A stretch of 64,000 bases of DNA, taken from contig NZ_AP018448.1 in the NCBI RefSeq assembly GCF_030294945.1, forward strand, positions 6,726,001 through 6,790,000, in the 5' to 3' direction. This stretch comes from Streptomyces graminofaciens (GTDB taxonomy: Bacteria > Actinomycetota > Actinomycetes > Streptomycetales > Streptomycetaceae). Below the pieces are notes generated by a model that did no database searches, was not told the DNA's origin, and saw nothing but the letters and a program-made list of their open reading frames with translations. The number at the start of each line of letters is the position of its first letter. The first letter of the stretch is position 1. Positions 46,331 to 55,235 of this stretch are shown piece by piece. The translations under genes were made by a program, and so were the position numbers.

Positions 46331-48028
46331 GTGGCGGAACGGAGCACGGCTGCCGTCGACGTGGCAGACAACAGCGGCGACGAGCCGCTGACCGCACAGG
46401 CGGACCAGTCCACGGCCGACGGGGTGGCCCAGAACCGGGAGCGGGACACGGACAGCTCGGCGAGCGAAGAGGCACAGGGGAGTGGCGGCGAGGACCTCGC
46501 GAAGACGACGCCACCCGAACTGCACAGTGGCCACAAGCTCGCCAGACGCTACCGCCTTGAAGAGTGCGTCACCCGTCTGGACGGTTTCAGCAGTTGGCGT
46601 GCGGTGGACGAGAAACTCCGTCGCGCGGTCGGTGTGCATGTGCTGCCCGCCGATCATTCACGAGCGCGCTCGGTGCTGGCGGCGGCCCGCTCGTCCGCGC
46701 TGCTCGGCGATCCCCGCTTCGTCCAAGTCCTGGACGCCGTCGAGGAGAACGACCTCGTGTACGTGGTGCACGAGTGGCTCCCCGACGCCACGGAGCTGAC
46801 GGCACTCCTCGCCGCCGCCCCGCTGGAGCCGCATGACGCGTACCAGATGGTCACGCAGATCTCCCACGCCATGGCCGCCGCACACCGCGAGGGTCTCTCC
46901 CACCTCCGGCTCAACCCGAGCGCCGTACTGCGGTCCGCCTCGGGCCAGTGGCGCATCCGCGGTCTCGCGGTGAACGCCGCGCTGCGAGGCATCAGCTCCG
47001 ACACCCCGCAGCGCACGGACACCGAGGCGATCGGCGCACTGCTCTACGCCGCGCTCACCCAGCGCTGGCCGTACGAGAGCGATGCGTACGGCCTCTCCGG
47101 GCTTCCCAAGGGCGTCGGGCTCATCGCCCCCGACCAGGTGCGCGCGGGCGTCCACCGAGGCCTGTCGGAGCTCGCCATGCGTGCGCTCGCCAACGACGGT
47201 GCGACCGCCTCCCGTCATGAGTCCCCGTGCACCACGCCCGAGGAACTCGTGAAGGCGATCGGTGAGATGCCCCGTATCCGCCCGCCGGAGCCGGCGTTCA
47301 CCGCCCCGCCCGATTACCAGCGCACGACGTACCAGCAGGGGACCTACGGCCGCCAGGCACCGCACGCCGGCGCGACCCAGCCCATTCCGACACCGCCGCC
47401 CCCGCTGCAGAGCCGCACGGGCAGGGCCCTCAAGTGGGCGGTGTCCGCACTGCTGATCGCCGCGCTGGGCCTCGGCAGCTGGCAGCTCGCCGACGCGCTC
47501 ATGGAGCACCGCGACCGGTCCGGCGACACCGACACGAGCCAGACGACGGACGACAACGACAAGAGCCCGACGAAGCCTGTCACCAAGCCGATCGCGATCA
47601 GCGGCGCGCACGACTTCGACCCGTTCGGCGACGGATCCGAGAAGCCGTCCGACATAAACAGGGCCTACGACAGCGACGCAGGGTCGTACTGGCAGACGAA
47701 CTTCTACAAGGGTGCCGACTTCGGAAACCTGAAGTCGGGCCTCGGCATAATTCTCGATCTCGGCAAGGTCCAGCAGGTCGGGAAGGTGACCGTTACGTTC
47801 GTCGGGGACACGTCCGTCGAGCTCCGTGCTGCCTCCAGCGAAGCAAGCTCGGAGCCCACGTCCTTCGACGCGTACACGAAGGTCGCCGGAGGCTCCGGTA
47901 CGAGCGTCACCCTCACGCCCGACAAGCCCCTCAAGTCCCGTTACCTTCTGGTCTGGCTGACCAAGCTTCCGCTGACGAACGACGGCACCTACCGCGGCCG
48001 GGTAGCGGACATCAAGGTGACCAGCTGA
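46331..48028 (+). CDS. Pseudokinase with C-terminal discoidin-like domain
   Basis: A ~565-residue membrane protein. Residues ~60-330 have a Ser/Thr-kinase-like fold (LARRYRLEECVTRLDGFSSW, LVYVVHEWLPDATELTALL) but the catalytic loop reads HLRLNPSAVL instead of HRDxxxxN, and no DFG is found, so it should not phosphorylate. One membrane helix (WAVSALLIAALGLGSWQLAD) precedes an extracytoplasmic beta-rich domain (GTSYW-like AGSYWQTNFYKGADF) of the discoidin type. In mycobacteria the equivalent region is fused to MviN and recruits FhaA when phosphorylated. GTG 46331 is preferred over GTG 46271 on ribosome-binding site grounds. Confidence 0.85.
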   Translation: MAERSTAAVDVADNSGDEPLTAQADQSTADGVAQNRERDTDSSASEEAQGSGGEDLAKTTPPELHSGHKLARRYRLEECVTRLDGFSSWRAVDEKLRRAVGVHVLPADHSRARSVLAAARSSALLGDPRFVQVLDAVEENDLVYVVHEWLPDATELTALLAAAPLEPHDAYQMVTQISHAMAAAHREGLSHLRLNPSAVLRSASGQWRIRGLAVNAALRGISSDTPQRTDTEAIGALLYAALTQRWPYESDAYGLSGLPKGVGLIAPDQVRAGVHRGLSELAMRALANDGATASRHESPCTTPEELVKAIGEMPRIRPPEPAFTAPPDYQRTTYQQGTYGRQAPHAGATQPIPTPPPPLQSRTGRALKWAVSALLIAALGLGSWQLADALMEHRDRSGDTDTSQTTDDNDKSPTKPVTKPIAISGAHDFDPFGDGSEKPSDINRAYDSDAGSYWQTNFYKGADFGNLKSGLGIILDLGKVQQVGKVTVTFVGDTSVELRAASSEASSEPTSFDAYTKVAGGSGTSVTLTPDKPLKSRYLLVWLTKLPLTNDGTYRGRVADIKVTS

Positions 48029-48590
48029 CGGTTCTTGGACCATCAACGGATGGCGGAGCGGGCTGCTGAGAGGACCTTTCGGTGAGCTTCAGAGAGGAGA
48101 GACAGGTCTTTTCACCATTCTCCTCCGATGTTCAAAAAGCAGGTGCCGGACGCATCACGCTCACGTCCGGCACACAGTCACTCTTCAGGATTTCCTAAAA
48201 CTGGTAACAGGTACCGCAGCCTGACTCCCGTCCATGATTTTCAGGGAAGCATTGTTGTTGTAGGTGTTTTCAGCCGGTTCACTTGAGCCTGGTTCGAGCC
48301 TTGCGCCCAGACACGGGCATGCGCCGCTACAGTCAGCCCCGGTGCAGGTCGTGGCTCCCGCCCGAGAAATGCTGGCAAGTGAAAGCAGGGCGGTCGCAAC
48401 TTTCAGCGAACCCTGATGATCAAGGGAGTAAATGAGCTAATCTTGATCCCAATCTCTTATTTAATGTGACTTGCTCCACTACCTATCACCTGAGCCGTAT
48501 GCCGGCGTACAGCACGACATCTGTCTCACTCACTCACCCATCGCGTTCCCACGGCCGATTCCGTAAGGTTGCCCCGAGGGGGGGAGACCA
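48029..48590. other. 562-base non-coding, lower-GC region upstream of sigM
   Basis: No convincing gene. A hairpin at 48143-48173 probably ends the murJ unit. The stretch 48180-48480 is noticeably A/T-richer than its neighbours and has no protein-like frame; it presumably holds the sigM promoter and could encode a small RNA, but I cannot show either. Confidence 0.45.
48143..48173 (+). terminator. Terminator after the pseudokinase gene
   Basis: A perfect 10-bp stem (GTGCCGGACG and complement) with an 11-base loop. Confidence 0.7.
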
Positions 48591-49301
48591 ATGGCAGATG
48601 GCGCCGGATACGGCGAAGCAAGCGATCAGGACCTCCTCGCCCGCCATGTCGCGGGCGACCCCGACGCCTTCGGGGAACTCGTGCGGCGGCACCGCGACCG
48701 GCTGTGGGCGGTGGCACTGCGGACGCTGGGGGACCGCGAGGAGGCCGCCGACGCCGTCCAGGACGCTCTGGTCTCCGCCTATCGGGCCGCCCACACCTTC
48801 CGCGGCCAGTCGGCCGTCACGACCTGGCTGCATCGCATCACGGTGAACGCCTGCCTGGACCGTGCCCGCAAGGCGGCCTCACGCAAGACGTCGCCCGTCG
48901 ACGACACCGAGCGACTCGAGCAGCTCCTGGAGCCGCACGAGTCAGCGGCCGCTCCGGCCGAGCGCAACGATCTGCACCGCCAACTGCTGGAGGCCCTGGG
49001 CACCCTGCCGCCCGACCAGCGGGCGGCACTCGTCCTGGTGGACATGCAGGGCTACCCCGTGGCGGAAGCCGCCCACGTCCTCGGTGTGCCCACGGGCACC
49101 GTCAAGAGCCGCTGTGCCCGGGGCAGAGCCAGACTTCTCCCGCTCCTGACCCATCTCCGAGCAGGAAGTGGGGGCGGTGGGAGAAAGTCGGGGGAAGGAA
49201 GGAACCGGACGCAGGGGACATCCGTCCCACCCGCAGCGGGACCAAACAATGCAGGGCCAAGCGATTCAGCTGCTGTGAAGGGCGGAGGTGGGCGAGCGTG
49301 A
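48591..49301 (+). CDS. sigM: ECF sigma factor SigM
   Basis: A 236-residue group 4 sigma factor. Region 2 reads GDPDAFGELVRRHRDRLWAV, LGDREEAADAVQDALVSAYR and HTFRGQSAVTTWLHRITVN; region 4 is LGTLPPDQRAALVLVDMQGY followed by PVAEAAHVLGVPTGTVKSR. A Gly/Ser-rich C-terminal tail of about 45 residues follows. Its position (downstream of MurJ, upstream of an anti-sigma gene and trxBA) matches actinobacterial sigM. Translation is coupled to the anti-sigma gene by a GTGA overlap. ATG 48591 follows GAGGGGGGGAGACC. Confidence 0.93.
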   Translation: MADGAGYGEASDQDLLARHVAGDPDAFGELVRRHRDRLWAVALRTLGDREEAADAVQDALVSAYRAAHTFRGQSAVTTWLHRITVNACLDRARKAASRKTSPVDDTERLEQLLEPHESAAAPAERNDLHRQLLEALGTLPPDQRAALVLVDMQGYPVAEAAHVLGVPTGTVKSRCARGRARLLPLLTHLRAGSGGGGRKSGEGRNRTQGTSVPPAAGPNNAGPSDSAAVKGGGGRA

Positions 49302-50236
49302 CATCCACGACCGACACGGCCGAGCACCCGGAAGTCACCGAGCTCTCCGACCTCACCGAAGGTCTGCTGCCGCCTTCCCGTACTTCTGATCTGCGGCAGC
49401 ATCTGGACGAGTGCCCGCTCTGCGCCGACGTGTACGCCTCACTGGAGGAGATTCGCGGCATGCTCGGCACCTTGCCGGGCCCTCCGCGCATGCCCGCAGA
49501 TGTGGTGGGACGAATCGATGCCGCACTGGCCGCCGAAGCCCTGCTGAACGCCACGGCCCCCTATCTGGACGCCGATGGGGCACCCGTCCCTCACGACGCC
49601 TCCTCGCCGGTACAGGGCGAGAACGGCGACGCTCATGTTTCACGTGAAACATCGCCCGCCCTGGGTCGCCCTGCGGGCCACTCCCGCGCGTCCACCGGCC
49701 CTGGCCGGACGGGCAAGAAGCGCCGCACCCGCCGCAGCACAGTGGTCCTCGGCAGTGTCTTCACGGCCGCGGTCTTCGGGCTGGGCACACTCCTGGTGCA
49801 GTCGATGGGCAACGACGGTTCCGGGGACACCCCCGCAACCACTGCGGAGCGCACCGTCTCCGACACCTTCTCCGGCGTCAAGCTGGAGAAGAAGGTCACA
49901 GATCTTCTGGCCGACACCAAGGTCAAGAGCTCACCGGACAATGGCTCAGTAGGGGTCAATACCGCGCCCACCACACCCGGCGCCTCCCCGGTGAGCCCGA
50001 ACACGTTCATCAAAACGGACGTGCCCGACTGCGTTGAGAAGGCCATCGGCAACAGCGTGTCCGCCCTCGCCGCCACACACGGCGTCTATGAGGGAGAGGA
50101 CGCCTATCTCGTGGTGCTGGCCGACGCATCCGACGCATCCCGTGTCACCGCGTACGTCGTCGACGCCTCGTGCGTCGGCAAGGCTTCGGCGCCCGCCGGT
50201 GAGGTTCTGCTGAAGCAGTCTTACCCCCGCGCCTGA
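49298..50236 (+). CDS. Membrane anti-sigma factor of SigM (ZAS type)
   Basis: A 312-residue protein. An N-terminal anti-sigma domain has the zinc motif HLDECPLC (HX3CX2C, near residue 32), a linker follows, a single membrane helix (TVVLGSVFTAAVFGLGTLLV, about 150-170), and an exported ~140-residue sensor domain ends in ASAPAGEVLLKQSYPRA. It would hold SigM at the membrane until a signal releases it. The linker contains VSRET, encoded by an exact parS (49637-49650). The GTG start overlaps the sigM stop. Confidence 0.88.
   Translation: MTSTTDTAEHPEVTELSDLTEGLLPPSRTSDLRQHLDECPLCADVYASLEEIRGMLGTLPGPPRMPADVVGRIDAALAAEALLNATAPYLDADGAPVPHDASSPVQGENGDAHVSRETSPALGRPAGHSRASTGPGRTGKKRRTRRSTVVLGSVFTAAVFGLGTLLVQSMGNDGSGDTPATTAERTVSDTFSGVKLEKKVTDLLADTKVKSSPDNGSVGVNTAPTTPGASPVSPNTFIKTDVPDCVEKAIGNSVSALAATHGVYEGEDAYLVVLADASDASRVTAYVVDASCVGKASAPAGEVLLKQSYPRA
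49637..49650. promoter_or_regulatory. parS site (exact) inside the anti-sigma gene
   Basis: GTTTCACGTGAAAC read in frame as Val-Ser-Arg-Glu-Thr, about residues 114-118 of the anti-sigma factor. Confidence 0.92.
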
Positions 50237-50309
50237 GCTCCGGCCCCACGCCTCCTGACACCCTTGCCATCCCTGTGCGGTGCCGCGTCTTCGTGTGCCC
50301 GGACACACC

Positions 50310-50337
50310 GGGAATGCACGCCCCTTAGGATCCGTTG
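50310..50337 (+). promoter_or_regulatory. Sigma-R-type promoter of trxBA
   Basis: GGGAAT (50310-50315), 18 bases, then GTTG (50334-50337): the consensus of the thiol-oxidative-stress sigma factor SigR. It is 75 bases before the trxB start. Known streptomycete trxBA operons use this promoter. Confidence 0.85.
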
Positions 50338-50412
50338 GGTGGGGTGAGAGTTCCCAGAGAAGCTCCCACCGGCAGCAGTAGGCAGAAGTCTCCAGAGACG
50401 AGGAATCAAGCC

Positions 50413-51384
50413 GTGAGCGACGTCCGTAACGTGATCATCATCGGCTCCGGGCCCGCCGGCTACACGGCAGCGCTCTACACCGCCCGCGCATCGCTGAAGC
50501 CGCTGGTGTTCGAGGGCGCCGTCACCGCGGGTGGTGCGCTGATGAACACCACCGAGGTGGAGAACTTCCCCGGCTTCCGGGACGGCATCATGGGCCCCGA
50601 TCTCATGGACAACATGCGTGCCCAGGCCGAACGCTTCGGTGCGGAGCTCATTCCGGACGACGTCATCGCCGTCGACCTGGCCGGCGAGATCAAGACCGTC
50701 ACGGACACCGCGGGCACGGTGCACCGCGCCAAGGCCGTCATCGTCACCACGGGCTCGCAGCACCGCAAGCTCGGGCTGCCCAACGAGGACGCGCTCTCCG
50801 GGCGCGGTGTCTCCTGGTGCGCCACATGTGACGGGTTCTTCTTCAAGGACCAGGACATCGCCGTGATCGGTGGCGGTGACACGGCAATGGAGGAGGCCAC
50901 GTTCCTCTCCCGGTTCGCCAAGTCCGTGACCGTCGTCCACCGGCGGGACACCCTGCGCGCCTCCAAGGCGATGCAGGAGCGTGCGTTCGCCGACCCGAAG
51001 ATCTCCTTCGTCTGGGACAGCGAGATCGCCGCGGTCCAGGGCGACCAGAAGCTCGCAGGCCTGCAGCTGCGCAACGTCAAGACGGGCGAGACGTCCGACC
51101 TGGCGGTGACGGGTCTGTTCATCGCGATCGGCCACGACCCGCGTACGGAACTCTTCAAGGGTCAGCTCGACCTGGACGACGAGGGCTATCTGAAGGTCGC
51201 CGCCCCGTCGACCCGGACGAACCTGACCGGTGTCTTCGGCGCCGGTGACGTCGTCGACCACACCTACCGCCAGGCGATCACCGCGGCCGGTACCGGCTGT
51301 GCCGCCGCCCTCGACGCCGAGCGTTTCCTCGCCGCCCTCGCTGACGCCGAGCAGGCCGCCGAGGCCGCGAAGACCACCGTCTGA
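50413..51384 (+). CDS. trxB: Thioredoxin reductase
   Basis: A 323-residue flavoenzyme transferring electrons from NADPH to thioredoxin. Motifs: [20 protein letters not shown] (FAD), [11 protein letters not shown] (redox disulfide CATC near residue 135), [20 protein letters not shown] (NADPH) and [20 protein letters not shown] (second FAD site). Length is standard. GTG 50413 is preceded by GAGG at good spacing. trxA follows after 40 bases in the same operon, under the sigma-R promoter. Confidence 0.97.
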   Translation: MSDVRNVIIIGSGPAGYTAALYTARASLKPLVFEGAVTAGGALMNTTEVENFPGFRDGIMGPDLMDNMRAQAERFGAELIPDDVIAVDLAGEIKTVTDTAGTVHRAKAVIVTTGSQHRKLGLPNEDALSGRGVSWCATCDGFFFKDQDIAVIGGGDTAMEEATFLSRFAKSVTVVHRRDTLRASKAMQERAFADPKISFVWDSEIAAVQGDQKLAGLQLRNVKTGETSDLAVTGLFIAIGHDPRTELFKGQLDLDDEGYLKVAAPSTRTNLTGVFGAGDVVDHTYRQAITAAGTGCAAALDAERFLAALADAEQAAEAAKTTV

Positions 51385-51424
51385 CCCCGTCCGCCCCACA
51401 GCACCAACCAGTTAGGAGCCCTCA

Positions 51425-51757
51425 GTGGCCGGCACCCTGAAGAATGTGACCGACGACTCCTTCGAGGAGGATGTCCTCAAGAGCGACAAGCCCGTCCTGG
51501 TGGACTTCTGGGCTGCCTGGTGCGGTCCCTGCCGCCAGATCGCGCCGTCCCTCGAAGCCATCGCCGCTGAGCACGGAGACAAGATCGAGATCGTCAAGCT
51601 CAACATCGACGAGAACCCGGCCACGGCTGCCAAGTACGGCGTCATGTCCATCCCGACTCTGAACGTCTACCAGGGTGGCGAGGTCGCCAAGACCATCGTC
51701 GGCGCCAAGCCCAAGGCAGCGATCGTGCGTGACCTCGAGGACTTCATCGCCGAGTGA
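51425..51757 (+). CDS. trxA: Thioredoxin
   Basis: A 110-residue thioredoxin with the active site FWAAWCGPCRQIAP (WCGPC, near residue 33) and the cis-Pro segment YGVMSIPTLNVYQGGE. It reduces cytoplasmic protein disulfides and is recycled by TrxB encoded just upstream. GTG 51425 follows TTAGGAGCCC. Its stop is one base from an exact parS, and a hairpin follows. Confidence 0.97.
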   Translation: MAGTLKNVTDDSFEEDVLKSDKPVLVDFWAAWCGPCRQIAPSLEAIAAEHGDKIEIVKLNIDENPATAAKYGVMSIPTLNVYQGGEVAKTIVGAKPKAAIVRDLEDFIAE

Positions 51758-51758
51758 T

Positions 51759-51772
51759 GTTTCACGTGAAAC
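51759..51772. promoter_or_regulatory. parS site (exact)
   Basis: Perfect GTTTCACGTGAAAC starting two bases after the trxA stop. Confidence 0.92.
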
Positions 51773-51774
51773 AA

Positions 51775-51806
51775 GGATGGGCCAACCCGAGGGGGTTGGC
51801 CCATCC
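51775..51806. terminator. Terminator between trxA and the convergent GNAT gene
   Basis: A perfect 14-bp stem (GGATGGGCCAACCC and complement) with a 4-base loop, shared by the two convergent units. Confidence 0.88.
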
Positions 51807-51809
51807 GCA

Positions 51810-52427
51810 TTAGAGGGGTCGCAGTGCTGGTTCCTTCTGAACGGCTCCCAGAAGTCGATCCAGTGCCAGCTCGACATCCTCCTTCCAGGAGAGCGTCGTC
51901 CGCAGCTCCAACCGCAGCCGGGGATAAGTGGGATGAGGGCGAACCGTCTTGAAGCCCACAGCCGTCAAATGGTCGGCGGGAAGAACACACGCCGACTCCT
52001 TCCAGCGAGCGTCCCCGAAAGCCTCGATCGCTTTGAAGCCCCGCCGCAGCAGATCCTTGGCGACCGTCTGGACCATCACACGGCCAAGTCCCTGTCCCTG
52101 ATAGCCGGGCATGATGAAGCCGGTCATCAGCTGAACCGCGTCGGAGGACACCGGGCTCGTCGGGAACGCCGTGGAGCGCGGCACATAGGCAGGGGGCGCG
52201 TACAGCACGAAGCCCACCGGTACCTCGTCCACGTAGACGACCCGTCCACAGGATCCCCAGTCCAGCAGGACGGCGGAGATCCATGCTTCCTTCTCCAGTG
52301 CTGGAGTGCCTGCCCTTACCGCTGCTTCGCCACTGACTGGGTCCAGCTCCCAGAAGACACACGTGCGACAGCGCTTGGGAAGGTCCTGAAGGTTGTCCAG
52401 CGTGAGCGGTACGAGCCGACGCCCCAT
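51810..52427 (-). CDS. GNAT-family acetyltransferase next to parB
   Basis: A 205-residue protein. It opens RRLVPLTLDNLQDLPKRCRT followed by CVFWELDP, a Cys-containing leader conserved in this actinobacterial family; the acetyl-CoA site is LMTGFIMPGYQGQGLGRVMV near residue 115. The Mycobacterium counterpart is Rv3916c at the same place beside parB. Substrate unknown. ATG 52427 begins the conserved part; the open frame upstream has no homology. Confidence 0.88.
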   Translation of the reverse strand: MGRRLVPLTLDNLQDLPKRCRTCVFWELDPVSGEAAVRAGTPALEKEAWISAVLLDWGSCGRVVYVDEVPVGFVLYAPPAYVPRSTAFPTSPVSSDAVQLMTGFIMPGYQGQGLGRVMVQTVAKDLLRRGFKAIEAFGDARWKESACVLPADHLTAVGFKTVRPHPTYPRLRLELRTTLSWKEDVELALDRLLGAVQKEPALRPL

Positions 52428-52573
52428 GAAGGCTGTTCCTCGCTTCCTTCGCCCGCAGCGTCGCGAGCGGCTGTCAGAGCGCTCCGCTCCTTGATCAGAC
52501 TGCCGACGAAGCCGCCGACCGCCCCCAATCCCAGGCCTGCTGTCACCAGTCCGGAACGGCTCACGGTTCGCAT
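52316..52573 (-). CDS. Possible small membrane protein overlapping the GNAT start
   Basis: An 85-codon frame in a different register, beginning MRTVSRSGLVTAGLGLGAVG, has one Gly-rich hydrophobic helix (about residues 8-26) and a polar tail, and overlaps the first 110 bases of the GNAT gene. The early part has plausible protein character (basic start, helix, charged end); the overlapping part may be meaningless. I list it as a candidate only. Confidence 0.3.
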   Translation of the reverse strand: MRTVSRSGLVTAGLGLGAVGGFVGSLIKERSALTAARDAAGEGSEEQPSWGVGSYRSRWTTFRTFPSAVARVSSGSWTQSVAKQR

Positions 52574-52674
52574 GGCCCCCGCCTCTCCCATCAAGGTCCA
52601 CCAGGTCGATGCGCCATACCAACACGCATCGTATCCACGAAGCTATTGCCTAGTAACCGCCTGAAAGCAAAGAG

Positions 52675-52708
52675 CGGGCTGTGTCCGGTATACATCGGAC
52701 ACAGCCCG
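52675..52708 (-). terminator. Terminator of the parAB operon
   Basis: A perfect 13-bp stem (CGGGCTGTGTCCG and complement) with an 8-base loop, 45 bases past the parB stop. The remainder of 52428-52752 holds only the candidate small frame noted above. Confidence 0.82.
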
Positions 52709-52752
52709 TTCGGATGGTCGACCAGCCGAAAGCCGTCCTCCCAATCGAAGGA

Positions 52753-53847
52753 TCAGGCCTCCGTCTCCTCGGAGTCGTCGTCCAGAAGACTCTTCTGAAG
52801 GGCCAGCTTCTCGCCCGGGGCGAGCGTGCTGAGGATCCGCTCGAGGTCCTCCGTGGAGGCGAACTCAACGGTGATCTTGCCCTTCTTCTGGCCCAGATCG
52901 ATCTTCACCCGAGTCTCGAAACGATCCGAGAGCCGTGTCGCGAGGTCGCCCAGCGCAGGAGAGGGAACCGAGCCCGGGCGTGCCTTGGACCGCGCAGCGG
53001 TCTTCGGCCGCGAGCCCATGAGGGTGACGATCTCCTCGACGGCCCTGACCGAGAGTCCCTCGGCCACGATCCGGTGAGCCAGCTTGTCCTGCTCCTCCGC
53101 ATCCTCGACCGCGAGCAGCGCACGCGCGTGTCCAGCGGAGAGAACGCCGGCGGCCACACGGCGCTGGACCAAGGGCGAGAGCTTCAGCAGACGCAAGGTG
53201 TTGGAGACCTGCGGACGGGACCGACCGATACGGTCCGCCAACTGGTCGTGCGTGCAGTTGAAGTCCTTGAGCAACTGGTCGTAGGCAGCCGCCTCTTCCA
53301 GCGGGTTCAGCTGAGCACGGTGCAGGTTCTCCAGAAGCGCGTCCAAGAGAAGCTTCTCGTCGTCCGTGGCCCGCACGATCGCCGGGATCGCCTCCAGACC
53401 TGCCTCACGGCAGGCCCTCCAGCGCCGCTCTCCCATGATGAGTTCGTAGCGAGCGGGACCCAACTGCCGTACGACGACGGGCTGGAGGAGACCGACCTCC
53501 TTGATGGAGGTGACGAGTTCCTGGAGAAGGTCGTCGTCGAACACCTCACGCGGCTGGCGCGGGTTCGGCGTGATGGAGTCCAGCGGCAGCTCTGCGAAGA
53601 AGGCCCCGATGGGTGCTGTGGCCTCCTCGGCTGCGCCGCCGTTCGGCGACAGCTCCTCTGTTTCACGTGAAACATTCGGGAGCGTGGCCACCTTCGCAGC
53701 CGCCACCCCACGCTCAGGCATGAAGACAGATGCCGCCGGTGCTGCGGCAGCGGGTCCCCCCGCCGCCGGAGAGTCCTTCTCTCCTGTCGAGGCTGCTGGG
53801 ATCAGTGCGGCGAGACCACGGCCCAACCCCCTTCGTCGATCGCTCAC
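52753..53847 (-). CDS. parB: Chromosome-partitioning protein ParB
   Basis: A 364-residue CTP-dependent DNA clamp that loads at parS. The N-terminus ([14 protein letters not shown]) is the ParA-interacting segment. The CTPase domain has [30 protein letters not shown] and [13 protein letters not shown] (GERRxRA). The HTH is [20 protein letters not shown] followed by [15 protein letters not shown]; a Lys/Glu-rich linker and a C-terminal dimer domain end the protein. Residues 59-63 (VSRET) are encoded by an exact parS. GTGA overlap with parA. Confidence 0.97.
   Translation of the reverse strand: MSDRRRGLGRGLAALIPAASTGEKDSPAAGGPAAAAPAASVFMPERGVAAAKVATLPNVSRETEELSPNGGAAEEATAPIGAFFAELPLDSITPNPRQPREVFDDDLLQELVTSIKEVGLLQPVVVRQLGPARYELIMGERRWRACREAGLEAIPAIVRATDDEKLLLDALLENLHRAQLNPLEEAAAYDQLLKDFNCTHDQLADRIGRSRPQVSNTLRLLKLSPLVQRRVAAGVLSAGHARALLAVEDAEEQDKLAHRIVAEGLSVRAVEEIVTLMGSRPKTAARSKARPGSVPSPALGDLATRLSDRFETRVKIDLGQKKGKITVEFASTEDLERILSTLAPGEKLALQKSLLDDDSEETEA
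53660..53673. promoter_or_regulatory. parS site (exact) inside parB
   Basis: Read in frame on the minus strand as Val-Ser-Arg-Glu-Thr, about residues 59-63 of ParB. Confidence 0.93.
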
Positions 53848-54917
53848 TGGATCCCCTCCGCCATGCTCGGGTTGGTCTGTGCGCCGATATGGGCGTGCGT
53901 CGGGTCGTACCCCACGCCGACGCCCTTCAGCGCGATTTCACGGGCTGCCTCAAGGTAGGAGAGGGCACCGCTCGATCCTGGATCGTAGGTCAGCACCGTC
54001 TGCCCATAGCTCGGCGCCTCGGAGATACGGACCGAGCGCGGAATGCTCGTCCGTAGCACCTCGTCGCCGAAGTGGGTGCGCACCTCGTCTGCGACCTGAG
54101 ACGCCAAGCGCGTCCGGCCGTCGTACATGGTGAGCAGGATGGTCGACACATGGAGGATGGGGTTGAGGTGCCCCCGCACCAGGTCGACATTGCGGAGCAG
54201 TTGCCCGAGGCCCTCGAGCGCGTAGTACTCGCACTGGATCGGGATGAGGACTTCCTGGCCGGCGACCAGCGCGTTGACCGTCAGCAGACCGAGCGACGGC
54301 GGGCAGTCGATGAGGATGTAGTCCAGCGGCTGCTCATACGCCTGAATCGCTCGCTGCAGTCTGCTCTCTCGTGCCACCAGGGACACCAGCTCGATCTCCG
54401 CACCGGCGAGATCGATCGTGGCGGGTGCGCAGAAGAGACCCTCGACATCGGGAACAGGCTGGACGACCTCTGCCAGCGGCTTGCTGTCGATCAGCACGTC
54501 GTAGATGGACGGCACTTCGGCGTGATGGTCGATGCCCAGAGCGGTGGACGCATTGCCCTGAGGGTCAAGGTCGATCACCAGGACACGGGCGCCGTGCAGG
54601 GCAAGCGAGGCGGCAAGGTTGACCGTGGTCGTGGTCTTACCGACCCCGCCCTTCTGGTTGGCGACCACCATGACCCGGGTCTGCTCGGGCCGGGGCAGGC
54701 CTTCACCGGCGCGGCCCAGAGCCTCCACCGCCAGTTGGGCAGCACGGCCGATGGGAGTGTCGTCCATCGGGGGCGGTGTTTCACGTGAAACATCGTCCCC
54801 CATCGACTCGGTACGGGGACCGGGGACCGGATCGGTCATCGGTCCCGCGATGTTGGCGTCGGACCGCACGGATTCACTCTCCTCGACATCAGGCTCGCAA
54901 TGAACAGAGCCTCCCAT
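53844..54917 (-). CDS. parA: Chromosome-partitioning ATPase ParA
   Basis: A ~357-residue Walker-type ATPase that positions ParB-origin complexes. The deviant Walker A is [20 protein letters not shown], the Walker A' region [19 protein letters not shown], and the Walker [19 protein letters not shown]. The first ~100 residues are acidic, disordered and include VSRET encoded by a parS. Start is uncertain: the frame is open to GTG 55091 (reading MFHVKRR directly off another parS, likely not translated), and ATG 54839 is also possible. It overlaps parB by GTGA. Its promoters should lie between here and rsmG. Confidence 0.95.
   Translation of the reverse strand: MGGSVHCEPDVEESESVRSDANIAGPMTDPVPGPRTESMGDDVSRETPPPMDDTPIGRAAQLAVEALGRAGEGLPRPEQTRVMVVANQKGGVGKTTTTVNLAASLALHGARVLVIDLDPQGNASTALGIDHHAEVPSIYDVLIDSKPLAEVVQPVPDVEGLFCAPATIDLAGAEIELVSLVARESRLQRAIQAYEQPLDYILIDCPPSLGLLTVNALVAGQEVLIPIQCEYYALEGLGQLLRNVDLVRGHLNPILHVSTILLTMYDGRTRLASQVADEVRTHFGDEVLRTSIPRSVRISEAPSYGQTVLTYDPGSSGALSYLEAAREIALKGVGVGYDPTHAHIGAQTNPSMAEGIQ
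54778..54791. promoter_or_regulatory. parS site (exact) inside parA
   Basis: Read in frame on the minus strand as Val-Ser-Arg-Glu-Thr, about residues 43-47 of ParA. Confidence 0.93.
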
Positions 54918-55075
54918 GTCTTCGGGGTCGTGAACCAGTGAGGCCTGGGGTTCTGTGGAGAAATCCACCTCTGTGGACAACTCCGTTACCTCTCCGAGTG
55001 ACCCGAGAGGCTTACGGTCGCGCGGTTCGGCCGCGGCGCGGCCCCGACTGATGATGCCGTGCAGCAGTGAGCGAC

Positions 55076-55089
55076 GTTTCACGTGAAAC
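55076..55089. promoter_or_regulatory. parS site (exact) upstream of parA
   Basis: Perfect GTTTCACGTGAAAC in the rsmG-parA gap, where ParB binding could influence parAB transcription. Confidence 0.92.
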
Positions 55090-55235
55090 ACGATGCCTAG
55101 TGCCCCAGGCTGTCACCGCGCGACACTCCGAGATGCGCAGGTTTGGAAGCTTGTGTGGAGTACGACTCGTCGTCAGGACGGATCAGCCAACGTCCCGATC
55201 AACGGTGTCAGAGGCCATCTGTCGCGGCAGAGCGT

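Noticed and set aside
48272..48320. GGTTCGAGCC followed by GC-rich bases, reminiscent of a tRNA T arm.
   Set aside because: The flanking bases do not pair as a T stem or acceptor stem.
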